A stretch of DNA of 64,000 nucleotides from an uncultured Paracoccaceae bacterium (GTDB taxonomy: Bacteria > Pseudomonadota > Alphaproteobacteria > Rhodobacterales > Rhodobacteraceae): NCBI GenBank assembly GCA_938092015.1, contig CALKOT010000006.1, positions 27,428 through 91,427 on the forward strand, read 5' to 3'. Below the pieces are notes generated by a model. The model saw only the letters and a program-made list of their open reading frames with translations. It was not told the origin of the DNA and did no database searches. A program made the position numbers and the translations under genes. Shown here in pieces: positions 26,572 to 36,079 of the stretch (its first letter is position 1; each line of letters begins with the position of its first letter).

Positions 26572-27293
26572 ATGAATATTCCTGGTGAAAGCGCCGAGTA
26601 TCGCAAAGCTAGGGCCGCACTGTTGCAGGCCGAAGCGAACCTTCGCGCTGAGGTGGAAAATGTTGCGGCGCTTCGCCGTGCATTGCCCGAAGGCACCGCG
26701 CCGGCAGCCGCGTATTCTTTTGAAGGCGTAGATGGAAAAAACTCAGCTCTCGAAGATTTGTTCGGGGAAAGCCGAACCTGTTTATCTACAGCTTCATGTT
26801 CGAACCGGCAGCCGGGCAGGGGACCTGTCCTATGTGCTGCGCTTTTCTCGACAGCTTTAACGGCGCCACGCCGCATATTGTAGATCGTACTGCAATCGCA
26901 GTGATTGCCAAGGCGTCGGCAAAAGATCTCAGCGAACTGGTGGAAGATCGGGGTTGGTCGAATTTGCTTATGTATTCCTCGGCTGGTGGTAGTTTTAACA
27001 CAGATTACAACGCCGAAAGCGCCGATGGCGGGTAGCTACCGATGGCGCACACCTGGAAGATGGGATCACAAGGCCCACGCCACTTCTGGTCCAGCGAGAT
27101 GTTTCACCATCAAAGCGACTGGCGGCACCATCCGCGGCATATGGACATGATGTGGCCTCTCTGGAACGTTCTGGATGTGACGCCTGAGGGGCGCGGTGAA
27201 GCTTGGTTCCCTCAACTCAGCTACGGAAGTTTACGTTGTGAACCCTTGAATGCATGCGTGACCAAGTTCTCAGGCTTGAATGGAAAAGCCTGA
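26572..27293 (+). pseudogene. DUF899 thioredoxin-like protein, frameshift and in-frame stop
   Basis: The pieces together match the DUF899 family: an N-terminal helix (EYRKARAALLQAEANLRAEVE), then LFIYSFMFEPAAGQGTCPMCCAFLDSFNG with the CPMC motif in thioredoxin position, then LLMYSSAGGSFNTDYNAE, and RHFWSSEMFHHQ ... PRHMDMMWPLWNVLDVTPEGRG. A one-base loss in a G-run near 26763-26766 shifts the frame after EDLFG, and a TAG at 27033-27035 stops the second part, which continues in frame from LPMAHTWKMG. Family function is unproven, perhaps redox related. It lies between clpP and clpX; its start is under the hairpin at 26525. Confidence 0.8.
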
Positions 27294-27424
27294 CCCGCTC
27301 TTGTAGCGCCATCAAAATCCATGCAGAAAAGACCTATCGAGGGGATTCGGGTGCAATCCTTCGTTAACACCCCTCAGGTTAATGTGCGTCGCCCCGTCGC
27401 CGGATTCAGGGGCCGGAGAATTGA

Positions 27425-28693
27425 ATGAGCAAATCTAGCGGGACCGAATCCAAGAACACGCTGTATTGCTCCTTTTGCGGCAAAAGCCAGCATGAGGTAC
27501 GAAAGCTGATCGCAGGCCCGACCGTATTCATCTGTGATGAATGCGTTGAGCTTTGCATGGACATCATTCGTGAAGAAACGAAATCCGGTCTTGTAAAGTC
27601 GACAGACGGCGTACCGACGCCGCAAGAAATTTGCGAAGTTCTGGACGACTATGTGATCGGGCAGGAAACAGCCAAGCGCGTCCTTTCTGTAGCTGTTCAC
27701 AACCATTACAAACGACTGAACCATTCGGCCAAGTCGACGGATGTCGAACTGGCGAAATCGAACATCATGCTGATCGGCCCGACAGGTTGCGGTAAAACGC
27801 TGCTTGCGCAGACACTGGCGCGCATTCTGGATGTGCCGTTCACAATGGCCGACGCAACGACCCTGACTGAGGCAGGTTATGTCGGTGAGGATGTCGAAAA
27901 CATCATTCTTAAGCTGCTGCAAAGCGCAGACTACAACGTCGAACGCGCTCAGCGCGGCATCGTCTACATCGATGAAGTCGACAAAATCAGCCGCAAGTCT
28001 GACAACCCTTCCATCACCCGTGATGTCAGCGGGGAAGGCGTGCAGCAGGCGCTTCTTAAGATCATGGAAGGCACGGTTGCATCCGTGCCCCCACAAGGCG
28101 GTCGCAAGCACCCTCAGCAGGAATTCCTGCAGGTTGATACGACGAACATTCTGTTCATCTGTGGCGGGGCCTTTGCTGGCCTCGACCGGATCATTGCGCA
28201 GCGGGGCAAGGGTTCCGCCATCGGCTTTGGCGCAGATGTGAAAGACGAAGATGATCGCAAAACAGGCGAACTGTTTGAAGAACTTGAACCCGAAGATCTT
28301 CTGAAATTCGGTTTGATCCCTGAATTCGTTGGTCGTTTGCCTGTCATCGCAACGCTTGGCGATCTGGACGAAGACGCGCTTGTCATCATCTTGACGCAGC
28401 CGAAGAACGCTTTGGTCAAACAATATCAGCGCCTCTTCGATATGGAGAATGCGAAGCTGACCTTCACCGAGGATGCGATGAAGGCGATTGCGCGCAAAGC
28501 GATCCAGCGCAAGACAGGCGCACGCGGTTTGAGATCGATCCTTGAGAATGTGCTTCTCGATACGATGTTCGACCTGCCAGCAGCAGAAGGCGTGGAAGAA
28601 GTCGTCGTGAACGAAGAAGTGATCGCAGGCAAAGCCAAGCCGCTGATGATCTATTCGGACGCACATCAGGAAGCGCCTGCAAACGCTTCCTGA
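27425..28693 (+). CDS. clpX: ATP-dependent Clp protease ATP-binding subunit ClpX
   Basis: A 422-residue unfoldase. The N-terminal zinc finger has C15, C18, C37 and C40; Walker A (GPTGCGKT) is at residues 118-125 and Walker B (VYIDEVDKI) follows near 180. The RLPVIATL block and the C-terminal [21 protein letters not shown] are intact. It feeds ClpP and, as in relatives such as Caulobacter, is expected to be essential. The gene starts about 130 bases after the DUF899 remnant and probably has its own promoter in that gap. Confidence 0.96.
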   Translation: MSKSSGTESKNTLYCSFCGKSQHEVRKLIAGPTVFICDECVELCMDIIREETKSGLVKSTDGVPTPQEICEVLDDYVIGQETAKRVLSVAVHNHYKRLNHSAKSTDVELAKSNIMLIGPTGCGKTLLAQTLARILDVPFTMADATTLTEAGYVGEDVENIILKLLQSADYNVERAQRGIVYIDEVDKISRKSDNPSITRDVSGEGVQQALLKIMEGTVASVPPQGGRKHPQQEFLQVDTTNILFICGGAFAGLDRIIAQRGKGSAIGFGADVKDEDDRKTGELFEELEPEDLLKFGLIPEFVGRLPVIATLGDLDEDALVIILTQPKNALVKQYQRLFDMENAKLTFTEDAMKAIARKAIQRKTGARGLRSILENVLLDTMFDLPAAEGVEEVVVNEEVIAGKAKPLMIYSDAHQEAPANAS

Positions 28694-28839
28694 CCCGGCG
28701 GCTAGGCCAGATTTGGTCGCTGCTTCGCCTTGAAATGGCGCGGCCCTGCCGCCACATTAGAAAAACAGTTAGTGTTGAGGCGGGGGCCGTCCGCATTGCC
28801 TTATGGGGTGCACTGGCCTGCCGGGAAAGAGAGCATAGA

Positions 28840-31251
28840 ATGACAGACAAAAGCGCCGACATGACGACGCTGCCGGTGTTGCCGCTGCGCGACATCGTAG
28901 TTTTCCCCCACATGATTGTTCCCCTTTTTGTCGGACGCGAAAAATCGGTCCGCGCGCTGGAAAGCGTTATGAAAGAGGACAAGGCCATTCTGTTGGCCAG
29001 CCAACGCGATCCTTCGGATGACGATCCTGCCCCTGAGGACGTATACGAGGTCGGCGCGATCGCGAATGTTCTGCAATTGCTGAAACTGCCCGACGGCACA
29101 GTGAAAGTGTTGGTCGAAGGCAAGTCGCGCGCGAAGATCGAGGCTTATACGGGCCGGGAAGAGTACTTTGAGGCGCACGCAACTGTTCTGACGGAAACGC
29201 AAACCAATCCTGACGCCATCGAGGCGCTCAGCCGCAATATCTCGGATGAGTTCGAGAAGTATGTGAAGCTAAACAAGAATGTGCCGCAAGAAGCCGTCGG
29301 CACGGTCAGCCAGATTCAGGACCCGACCAAGCTGGCTGATACGATTGCTGGCCACCTGGGCGTCAAACTGTCTGAAAAGCAGTCTCTGCTTGAGATGGTC
29401 GACGTGGGCGAGCGGTTAGAGCGGATCTATGGTTTGATGCAGGGCGAAATTTCCGTCCTTCAGGTCGAGAAAAAGATCAAGACGCGCGTGAAATCTCAGA
29501 TGGAGAGGACGCAGCGCGAATATTACCTGAATGAGCAGATGAAGGCCATTCAGAAGGAACTTGGCGAAGGTGAAGAGGGTGGCGACGAAACCGCTGAGCT
29601 GGAAGCCAGGATCAAGGAAACCAAGCTGTCGAAAGAAGCCGATGAAAAGGCGTTGGCTGAGCTGAAAAAGCTTCGCCAGATGAGCCCGATGTCCGCTGAA
29701 GCGACCGTTGTGCGCAATTACCTCGACTGGATGCTGTCGATCCCGTGGGGCAAAAAATCGCGCGTGAAGAAAGATCTGAACAGGGCCGAAGAAATCCTTG
29801 ATGCCGATCACTACGGGCTTGAGAAGGTCAAGGAACGCATGGTGGAATACCTTGCGGTTCAGCAGCGTTCCGCCAAGCTGAAAGGCCCAATTCTATGCCT
29901 TGTCGGCCCTCCCGGCGTTGGCAAAACCTCGCTCGGTAAATCCGTGGCGAAGGCGACGGGGCGTGAGTTCATCCGTATTTCCCTTGGCGGTGTGCGCGAC
30001 GAATCTGAGATTCGTGGTCACCGGCGGACGTATATTGGATCGATGCCCGGCAAGATCATTCAGTCGATGAAGAAAGCGAAAACGACTAATCCGCTTATTC
30101 TTCTCGATGAGATTGATAAGATGGGCCAGGATTTCCGGGGCGACCCAGCCTCAGCGATGCTTGAAGTTCTGGATCCCGAACAGAATGCGACCTTCGTCGA
30201 TCACTATATGGAGGTCGAATATGACCTTTCGAACGTGATGTTCCTGACCACGGCGAACTCATACAACATGCCGCGTCCTTTGCTGGACCGGATGGAGATA
30301 ATCTCGCTGTCTGGCTACACTGAGGATGAAAAGGTTGAGATCGCTAAGCGCCATCTGCTCGAAAAACAGATGAAGGGCCACGGCCTGAAGGTTGGCGAGT
30401 TTGAACTGACGGAAGAAGCGTTGACCGAAATTGTACGGCACTACACCCGTGAGGCTGGTGTGCGTAACATGGAACGTGAAATCGCCAAGCTTTGCCGCAA
30501 GGCTGTGACGCTGATCGTCAAGGGCGCTGAAACCCCTGTCGTCGTAACGCCTGAAAAGCTGGAAGACATGCTGGGCGTCAAGCGCTTCAAGTACGGTCTG
30601 GCCGAAGAACAGGATCAGGTTGGCGTTGTCACTGGTTTGGCCTGGACTGAGGTTGGCGGCGATCTTCTGTCCATTGAATCGCTCAAGTTGCCTGGCAAAG
30701 GTCGGATGAAAACGACCGGGAAACTGGGCGATGTGATGAAAGAATCGATTGATGCGGCGTCGTCCTATGTTCGCAGCCAGTCGGTTAGCCTTGGTGTGAA
30801 GCCACCTGAGTTCGAAAAGATCGACATTCACGTCCACGTACCAGAGGGCGCCACGCCAAAAGATGGTCCGTCAGCGGGAATCGGGATGGTCACATCTATC
30901 GTCTCGATGCTTACGGATATTCCGGTGCGCCGTGATGTCGCGATGACTGGTGAGGTCACATTGCGCGGCAACGTTTTGCCGATTGGCGGCTTAAAGGAAA
31001 AACTGCTCGCGGCCCTCAGAGGTGGGATCAAGACGGTTCTGATTCCCAAGGATAACGTGAAAGATCTGCCTGAAATCCCTGACAACGTGAAGAACGGGTT
31101 GGAGATTATTCCGGTAGAGGCTGTCAGCGAGGTCTTGAAAATAGCCCTTGTACGTCAACCTGAGGCGATTGAATGGGACCCCGAAGCGGAAGAAGCAGCG
31201 CTGGCTGCGAAACAAGCAGCGGCCGCAATTGCTTCACAGGCAGCGCACTAA
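28840..31251 (+). CDS. lon: ATP-dependent protease Lon
   Basis: An 803-residue LonA protease: N-terminal substrate-binding domain (LPVLPLRDIVVFPHMIVPLFVGR), AAA+ domain with Walker A GPPGVGKTS at about 356-364 and LLDEIDKM, and a C-terminal peptidase domain with the dyad S678 (DGPSAG) and K719 (GGLKEK). The ATG at 28840 gives the normal Lon N-terminus; an upstream in-frame start at 28735 adds a non-conserved leader. It lies downstream of clpX. The gene for HU (hupB) that follows lon in many proteobacteria is not here; tRNA-Val comes instead. Confidence 0.96.
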   Translation: MTDKSADMTTLPVLPLRDIVVFPHMIVPLFVGREKSVRALESVMKEDKAILLASQRDPSDDDPAPEDVYEVGAIANVLQLLKLPDGTVKVLVEGKSRAKIEAYTGREEYFEAHATVLTETQTNPDAIEALSRNISDEFEKYVKLNKNVPQEAVGTVSQIQDPTKLADTIAGHLGVKLSEKQSLLEMVDVGERLERIYGLMQGEISVLQVEKKIKTRVKSQMERTQREYYLNEQMKAIQKELGEGEEGGDETAELEARIKETKLSKEADEKALAELKKLRQMSPMSAEATVVRNYLDWMLSIPWGKKSRVKKDLNRAEEILDADHYGLEKVKERMVEYLAVQQRSAKLKGPILCLVGPPGVGKTSLGKSVAKATGREFIRISLGGVRDESEIRGHRRTYIGSMPGKIIQSMKKAKTTNPLILLDEIDKMGQDFRGDPASAMLEVLDPEQNATFVDHYMEVEYDLSNVMFLTTANSYNMPRPLLDRMEIISLSGYTEDEKVEIAKRHLLEKQMKGHGLKVGEFELTEEALTEIVRHYTREAGVRNMEREIAKLCRKAVTLIVKGAETPVVVTPEKLEDMLGVKRFKYGLAEEQDQVGVVTGLAWTEVGGDLLSIESLKLPGKGRMKTTGKLGDVMKESIDAASSYVRSQSVSLGVKPPEFEKIDIHVHVPEGATPKDGPSAGIGMVTSIVSMLTDIPVRRDVAMTGEVTLRGNVLPIGGLKEKLLAALRGGIKTVLIPKDNVKDLPEIPDNVKNGLEIIPVEAVSEVLKIALVRQPEAIEWDPEAEEAALAAKQAAAAIASQAAH

Positions 31252-31323
31252 GGGCTTGCCAAACCCGATCAATCGGATAAATGACGGGGGTCGATGCAAA
31301 GCACCGGCCCCTTGTTCTGAAAA

Positions 31324-31399
31324 GGGCGATTAGCTCAGTTGGTAGAGCGCCTCGTTTACACCGAGGATGTCGGGAGTTCGAGCCTCTCATCGCCCACCA
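31324..31399 (+). tRNA. tRNA-Val (UAC)
   Basis: A 76-base tRNA with acceptor GGGCGAT/ATCGCCC, D-loop AGCTCAGTTGGTAGAGC, anticodon loop TTTACAC (UAC), T-loop TTCGAGC and encoded CCA. It begins about 70 bases after lon. Confidence 0.94.
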
Positions 31400-31518
31400 G
31401 AACCCGGTACGACCAGTGCCGCTTTGGTGACACACCAAACCCCTACATTGCGACAATGAAGGACTGGCGCGACGACGCTGTCCCCAGCTATGTCTAAGGC
31501 GTGATTGTAGGATACTCG

Positions 31519-32358
31519 ATGAAACGACCCGCTTTCGATATTGATCCAACAGAATTGCTGTTCAGCGGCGATCAAATGAAAGCGCTGGGTGAAGCTAATC
31601 ACTCAACATATGTCTCAGGTGATCCTTATCCTTATATCGCGATCGACAATGCTTTTTCGGAAGAATTACTTTCAAAAGTTGCGGAAGAAACAGTTGATGT
31701 GAAAGGCGACGATGGGTCGTTCGAAGGCAAACACGAGGCCCTGAAAACGCAGAGCACTGCTGAACGTCTGCCCTTTTATTCGCGCAATTTCCTCTATGCC
31801 ATGAATTCACGCCCATTTCTTCAGTTTCTTGAGCGCATGACCGGCATCAAGGGACTGATGCCCGATCCGTATTTTATCGGGGGCGGCCTGCATGAAACGA
31901 AAACCGGCGGGTAACTTAACATCCATGCAGATTTCAACCATCACGCAGCGCTCAATCTTGAGCGACGTCTGAACATTCTGGTCTACCTGAATAAGGACTG
32001 GAAAGAGGAGTATGGCGGATCGTTTGAGATTTGGGATACGCCAATGAAAAAGCGCTTTGGCCAATGAGCGCCGGTTTTCAACCGGTTTGTCGCATTTTCA
32101 ACCGCGTCAGACGCAATGCATGGAAATCCTGAACCGGTGAATCACCCTGATGGTCTGTCCAGGCGATCCCTGGCGCTCTATTATTATACAGCAACTTGGG
32201 ACGACAGCCGCCAAAAACACTCGACCATCTTTAAGGGACGCCCTGGCACAAAAGACGCCTCTGGCCTGTCTGACAAGTTTGACCGCATATTCGACGATAT
32301 TTTGCCTCCAATCATAAATCGTCAGGTCAAAAAAGTGAGATATCGCTTGCTGAAGTGA
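31519..32358 (+). pseudogene. 2OG-Fe(II) oxygenase with two in-frame stops
   Basis: The read-through product (about 280 residues) resembles a prolyl-4-hydroxylase-type 2-oxoglutarate/iron oxygenase. The iron-binding HxD is seen in LNIHADFNHH, just after a TAA at 31912-31914; the strand RRLNILVYLNKDWKEEYGGSFEIWD follows; a TGA at 32065-32067 precedes PVFNRFVAFST and the distal H (DAMHGNPEPV) and R (SRRSLALYYYT). All three parts are in one frame. It sits between tRNA-Val and tRNA-Asp. Confidence 0.8.
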
Positions 32359-32481
32359 TGCTTAAGGCCGGGTTCCGGCAGAACCTTCAAAAAAGCGGTT
32401 CTTACCCGCTTGACGCGCTCCGCGAGCCTCTCTAGAACCCCCTTCACACGCCAAGCGACGCATCGCGGGGCGGGAGCACAA

Positions 32482-32558
32482 GCGGTTGTAGCTCAGTTGG
32501 TTAGAGTGCCGGCCTGTCACGCCGGAGGTCGCGGGTTCGAGCCCCGTCAACCGCGCCA
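32482..32558 (+). tRNA. tRNA-Asp (GUC)
   Basis: A 77-base tRNA with acceptor GCGGTTG/CAACCGC, anticodon stem CCGGC/GCCGG around CTGTCAC (anticodon GUC), T-loop TTCGAGC and encoded CCA. It lies just upstream of the sulfotransferase-like genes. Confidence 0.95.
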
Positions 32559-32605
32559 TTTCCCGGCAAAAGAGGGGACGCCGTAAATACGGCTTCGGTA
32601 CTCTC

Positions 32606-33715
32606 ATGCGGATTATTCTTCACATAGGCGCTTGGAAAACAGGCAGTTCGGCGATCCAGCAGTTCATGGCTGTTTCCACAGAAGCATTGCGTGCGCACGG
32701 CGTCGCAGCGCCGGCAGATGCTATAAACGCGGATGGGCGCGGGCGTATCCTGAACAAACTGACCGGTTCTGATGAAGAGGCTGCGGAAGTCACCGCTGAG
32801 ATCGAGCAGCTTAGGGCCGAAGGCGTAGAAACGCTGGTTTTGTCCAATGAACATTACTGGCCTATGTCTGAGGTCAAGATCCAGACAATCGGTGCCCGGT
32901 TGAAGGCGCTTGCCGATACTGTGGAAGTTCTGATTTACGTGCGCCCGCAGGAAAAGATGTGGCGATCCCTTCATTCTCAGCAGGCGAAGAAATTTCACGT
33001 AAAATCAGGCGCAGCGCTGTGGGGCACCGCAGACTTTCTGCCGCCAGTTTTTGCACAACGAGCCGTGCACTATCACCAGACACTGCAATTGTTTGCGAAT
33101 GTCTTTGGTCAGGACGCCATTTCGGTTCGTCTGTATGATCGCGCCTGTTTCGTCGGCAGGGATGTTGTTGCGGACTTTCTGGCGTATCTTGGTCTCGACT
33201 GGATGCTGTTCGAACGCCAGAACCGCGACATCAACCGATCCGTCGGATGGAAGGGTGTCGCATTTGCGGTCTGGGTTGCGGATGAAGTTCATGACGCAAT
33301 GCGCGCGCTCAATCCCGATAAGTTGGTCGGTAAAGTTTATATCCGAACAATTAAGCGGACCGCGGATATCTTTTCGGATGAAGACTGGATCGGCCGCGAC
33401 GCCGACCCGTTGACCACCGAAGACAAGAAAGCGATCCGCGCGCACTACGAAGAAGACAACCAGCGCCTTTACCAGACGTATTTCCTTGGCGAAGACGTGT
33501 TTGGCGCACCGGATGAGGGCAGGGGCGATTCAGTTGACCCCAGCGCTATTCCCAACCGCGAAATGGTGGTTGCGAAACGCCGGTTCCAGAAGCTGGCGGA
33601 GCGGAAGGAATATGATATCACCGGGCTTGAGACACTGTTTGCACCACCGCGGCCGCGTCCGACTGCCCTTAAACGCTTGTTGAATGCGCTGCCGTTTCGT
33701 GCGCAAAAATCCTGA
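32606..33715 (+). CDS. Sulfotransferase-like protein, paralogue 1 of 3
   Basis: A 369-residue cytosolic protein with an N-terminal P-loop-like phosphosulfate motif, LHIGAWKTGSSAIQQFM (residues 5-21), and a second conserved block VEVLIYVRPQEKMWRSLHSQQAKKF (around residues 110-135) that resembles the 3'-phosphate region of PAPS-dependent sulfotransferases. Family members in marine alphaproteobacteria often sit with polysaccharide genes. The acceptor substrate is unknown. It is the first of three tandem homologues, starting 47 bases after tRNA-Asp. Together they look like a duplicated set placed between tRNA and nuoA. Confidence 0.72.
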   Translation: MRIILHIGAWKTGSSAIQQFMAVSTEALRAHGVAAPADAINADGRGRILNKLTGSDEEAAEVTAEIEQLRAEGVETLVLSNEHYWPMSEVKIQTIGARLKALADTVEVLIYVRPQEKMWRSLHSQQAKKFHVKSGAALWGTADFLPPVFAQRAVHYHQTLQLFANVFGQDAISVRLYDRACFVGRDVVADFLAYLGLDWMLFERQNRDINRSVGWKGVAFAVWVADEVHDAMRALNPDKLVGKVYIRTIKRTADIFSDEDWIGRDADPLTTEDKKAIRAHYEEDNQRLYQTYFLGEDVFGAPDEGRGDSVDPSAIPNREMVVAKRRFQKLAERKEYDITGLETLFAPPRPRPTALKRLLNALPFRAQKS

Positions 33716-33735
33716 TCTAGAGTTCCGGCCCGAAA

Positions 33736-34839
33736 ATGCAGATCATTCTTCACATCGGAACGTGGAAAACCGGAAGCTCAGCCATTCAGCAATTCCTGGC
33801 GCGCAATGCGCAGTTGCTGGAAAAGCAGGACGTTTTCCTGCCGTCTATCGTGCAGCAGGAACTGGGCCATACATTGCTTTTTCGGACCCTGCAGTCGAGC
33901 GGTGCCGACAAACAAAAGTTTCTGGAAGAGCTTGGCCGGATAAAACGCGACAGGCCGGACGCGCGCGTTATCGTCTCGTCTGAGCATTTTTGGCCGCTCT
34001 CAAGTGAGGAAATTGCCTCTCTTGCCGCTGCTTTGCACGACATCGCAGATGATGTGTGCGTTATCACCTATTTGCGACCGCAGGATGAAATGTGGGCGTC
34101 GATCTACGCCCAGCAGACCAAATTCTTCCGGGTGCGTCCTGATGCGCCGGTCTGGGGAACAGTGGATTTTGTGGCGCACCCTATTCTGGACTGGGCGCTA
34201 TACTATCACAAATGTCTGTCCATGTTTGAGGCTGAGTTTGGCGAAGATGCAGTCACGCCGCGTCTGTATCGTCGCGAAAAGTTTTCTGAACAGGACGTGA
34301 TTTTTGACTTTCTTGATTTCGCAGGGATTGATCGCGATCCAAAGTTTGACCGGTATGAGGGTGATACAAACCCGTCCTTTGGGTGGAAAAGCGTCGCAAT
34401 GTCTCTTTGGTTTGTAAGCACGTGCTATCATGAGATCAGGGAAACGAATTCTTTGCCGGATATCCGGCGCGGATTTCGCGCGGCGGTTGGCGATATGCAT
34501 GCGCGCAAGAATGACGCCGATTGGCTGGGCAAGGCGCCCAATGTGTTAAGCGGGCAGGATCGCCGTGATATTCGCGAACACTACGCAACGGACAATCAGG
34601 CCCTGTTCCAACGCTATTTTGCCGGAGAAGATATCTTTGGCGCGCCAGAGGAAGGCCCAAAAACCTCACTCGATTATACGGCTATTCCCGAAGCTGAGTT
34701 TAATCGGGTGCGCAAAAGGATGCTGAAACACTTTCGCAAAGGCAAACTGGACATGAGAGGCACGGAAGACATGTTCCGCTCATCTTCCCAGCTATCCTTT
34801 ACAGGCGTTCGCAAGCTTTTTGCGACCAAAGCTGAATAA
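33736..34839 (+). CDS. Sulfotransferase-like protein, paralogue 2 of 3
   Basis: A 367-residue paralogue of the upstream gene, with LHIGTWKTGSSAIQQFL at residues 5-21 and VITYLRPQDEMWASIYAQQTKFF at the second cofactor block. The C-terminal half also aligns (DIREHYATDNQALFQRYFAGEDIFGAP compared with AIRAHYEEDNQRLYQTYFLGEDVFGAP in paralogue 1). It starts 20 bases after paralogue 1, so the three genes form one operon. The shared HYxxDNQxLxxxYFxGEDxFGAP tail is an uncommon signature for sulfotransferases and may be useful to define the subgroup. Confidence 0.72.
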   Translation: MQIILHIGTWKTGSSAIQQFLARNAQLLEKQDVFLPSIVQQELGHTLLFRTLQSSGADKQKFLEELGRIKRDRPDARVIVSSEHFWPLSSEEIASLAAALHDIADDVCVITYLRPQDEMWASIYAQQTKFFRVRPDAPVWGTVDFVAHPILDWALYYHKCLSMFEAEFGEDAVTPRLYRREKFSEQDVIFDFLDFAGIDRDPKFDRYEGDTNPSFGWKSVAMSLWFVSTCYHEIRETNSLPDIRRGFRAAVGDMHARKNDADWLGKAPNVLSGQDRRDIREHYATDNQALFQRYFAGEDIFGAPEEGPKTSLDYTAIPEAEFNRVRKRMLKHFRKGKLDMRGTEDMFRSSSQLSFTGVRKLFATKAE

Positions 34840-34855
34840 GCGAACGGATCGCACA

Positions 34856-35911
34856 GTGCGCATTTTCCTCCATACCGGGGTCTGGAAGACAGGCTCAACC
34901 GCGATACAGACCTTTCTCAGCAAGAATGCAGATGAATTGTTGAAAAGCGGTTACATGATCCCCGGTTACGCGCGGAACATGCGCGAATACAACCTTTTGT
35001 TCGAACGTCTGGTCGCCAGGGATGAAACTGGTATTCAAACGGTTTTCGAACAGCTGGCGAAGGATGTAAACGCCCATAATCCAAATGCGTTGATCATATC
35101 GTCGGAACACTTCTGGCATGCTCCCCCCGACGTGATTGAGCGGATCGCCACGATGCTGCGCCGGTATTCCGATGATGTTCGCGTCATCGCTTACATCCGA
35201 CCCCAGGATGACATGTGGGCGTCACTTTACGCCCAGCAGGCAAAATTCTTCAGGGTCCGCTCAACCCACAATATTTGGGGGAATGGCGATTATATCGGCC
35301 CGGCCATTGCTGAAAATGCCATGTTCTATCATCGCTGTTTTTCTACCTATCAGCAGGTCTTTGGTGGCGATGCAATCAGCTTGAAGGTCTATGACCGAGC
35401 GGCCTTTCGGGGTGGGGATGTCGTTCAGAACTTCCTTGAATGGATTGGCATAGACGATAACGCAGGGTTCATTGCGTCTGAGCAGGATGAAAATTCATCC
35501 CTGGGGTGGAAGGGTGTTGCGCTGTCGATCTGGCTGGCGGATCGGCTGCATGCCGGTCTGGTTTCGTTTGAAGATCAACAGGCAGCAGGTAAGGCGCTGA
35601 GATTTGCGATGCGAGATACAGGGCGCAAATTTGATGATCTTGGCTGGTACGGCAAAGCGCCCGAATGTTTTGGCCCTGAAGAGCGGTCGCGTATTCGCGC
35701 GCATTACGAAGAGGATACCAAGTCCCTCGCCGATACTTACTTCGATGGCGCATTTCCGTTCAAGGCGCCGTCGGACAGACCCGCCGATCCGTTTGACCTG
35801 ACCCAGATTCCTGAGGGTGAGCTGGCCTTTGCAAAGCGTCGCCTGCAAAAGAGAATCGCGGCGACTTATCCTCTGTTTTCGCGCAATCGGTGGGTGTTAC
35901 AATCGGTGTGA
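34856..35911 (+). CDS. Sulfotransferase-like protein, paralogue 3 of 3
   Basis: A 351-residue homologue with FLHTGVWKTGSTAIQTFL at the N-terminus and VRVIAYIRPQDDMWASLYAQQAKFF in the second block. I place the start at GTG 34856 because it aligns with MRIILHIG and MQIILHIG of the other two; an upstream TTG at 34820 overlaps paralogue 2 and would add 12 residues. Its tail (HYEEDTKSLADTYFDGAFPFKAP) is the most diverged of the three. No terminator is evident between it and nuoA, 168 bases on. Confidence 0.7.
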   Translation: MRIFLHTGVWKTGSTAIQTFLSKNADELLKSGYMIPGYARNMREYNLLFERLVARDETGIQTVFEQLAKDVNAHNPNALIISSEHFWHAPPDVIERIATMLRRYSDDVRVIAYIRPQDDMWASLYAQQAKFFRVRSTHNIWGNGDYIGPAIAENAMFYHRCFSTYQQVFGGDAISLKVYDRAAFRGGDVVQNFLEWIGIDDNAGFIASEQDENSSLGWKGVALSIWLADRLHAGLVSFEDQQAAGKALRFAMRDTGRKFDDLGWYGKAPECFGPEERSRIRAHYEEDTKSLADTYFDGAFPFKAPSDRPADPFDLTQIPEGELAFAKRRLQKRIAATYPLFSRNRWVLQSV

Positions 35912-35999
35912 CTCGTCCCGCTCAGTATCAAGGGCGACCGCAGAGTTCATAGAAAGCTGAAAAGCCACCTTTTTTGCTCAGCGAATTCGTCGGGCTTTG

Positions 36000-36028
36000 T
36001 TGACCCTGTCAGAGCCGAGGGATAGAGA
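36000..36028 (+). promoter_or_regulatory. Candidate sigma-70 promoter of the nuo operon
   Basis: TTGACC at 36000-36005 and TAGAGA at 36023-36028, 17 bases apart, lie about 52 bases before the nuoA start. The -35 is good and the -10 is weak, so this is only a candidate. Confidence 0.3.
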
Positions 36029-36079
36029 GACAAGACGAGCGAGGCGGCCTGCAAAGTAGGCTCACCGAGGAGGAACATC

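Noticed and set aside
27374..28666. A 430-residue open frame on the minus strand opposite clpX
   Set aside because: It is a mirror frame of clpX, with no start signal or family resemblance; clpX has every motif intact on the plus strand.
11528..32358. Pyrrolysine or selenocysteine recoding, or an altered genetic code, to explain the in-frame stops
   Set aside because: The nine stops are a mix of TAA, TAG and TGA, and all three also end healthy genes here (for example TAG at 9682-9684 and 11182-11184). No pyl or sel genes or SECIS-like element were seen, and the affected families do not use these residues.
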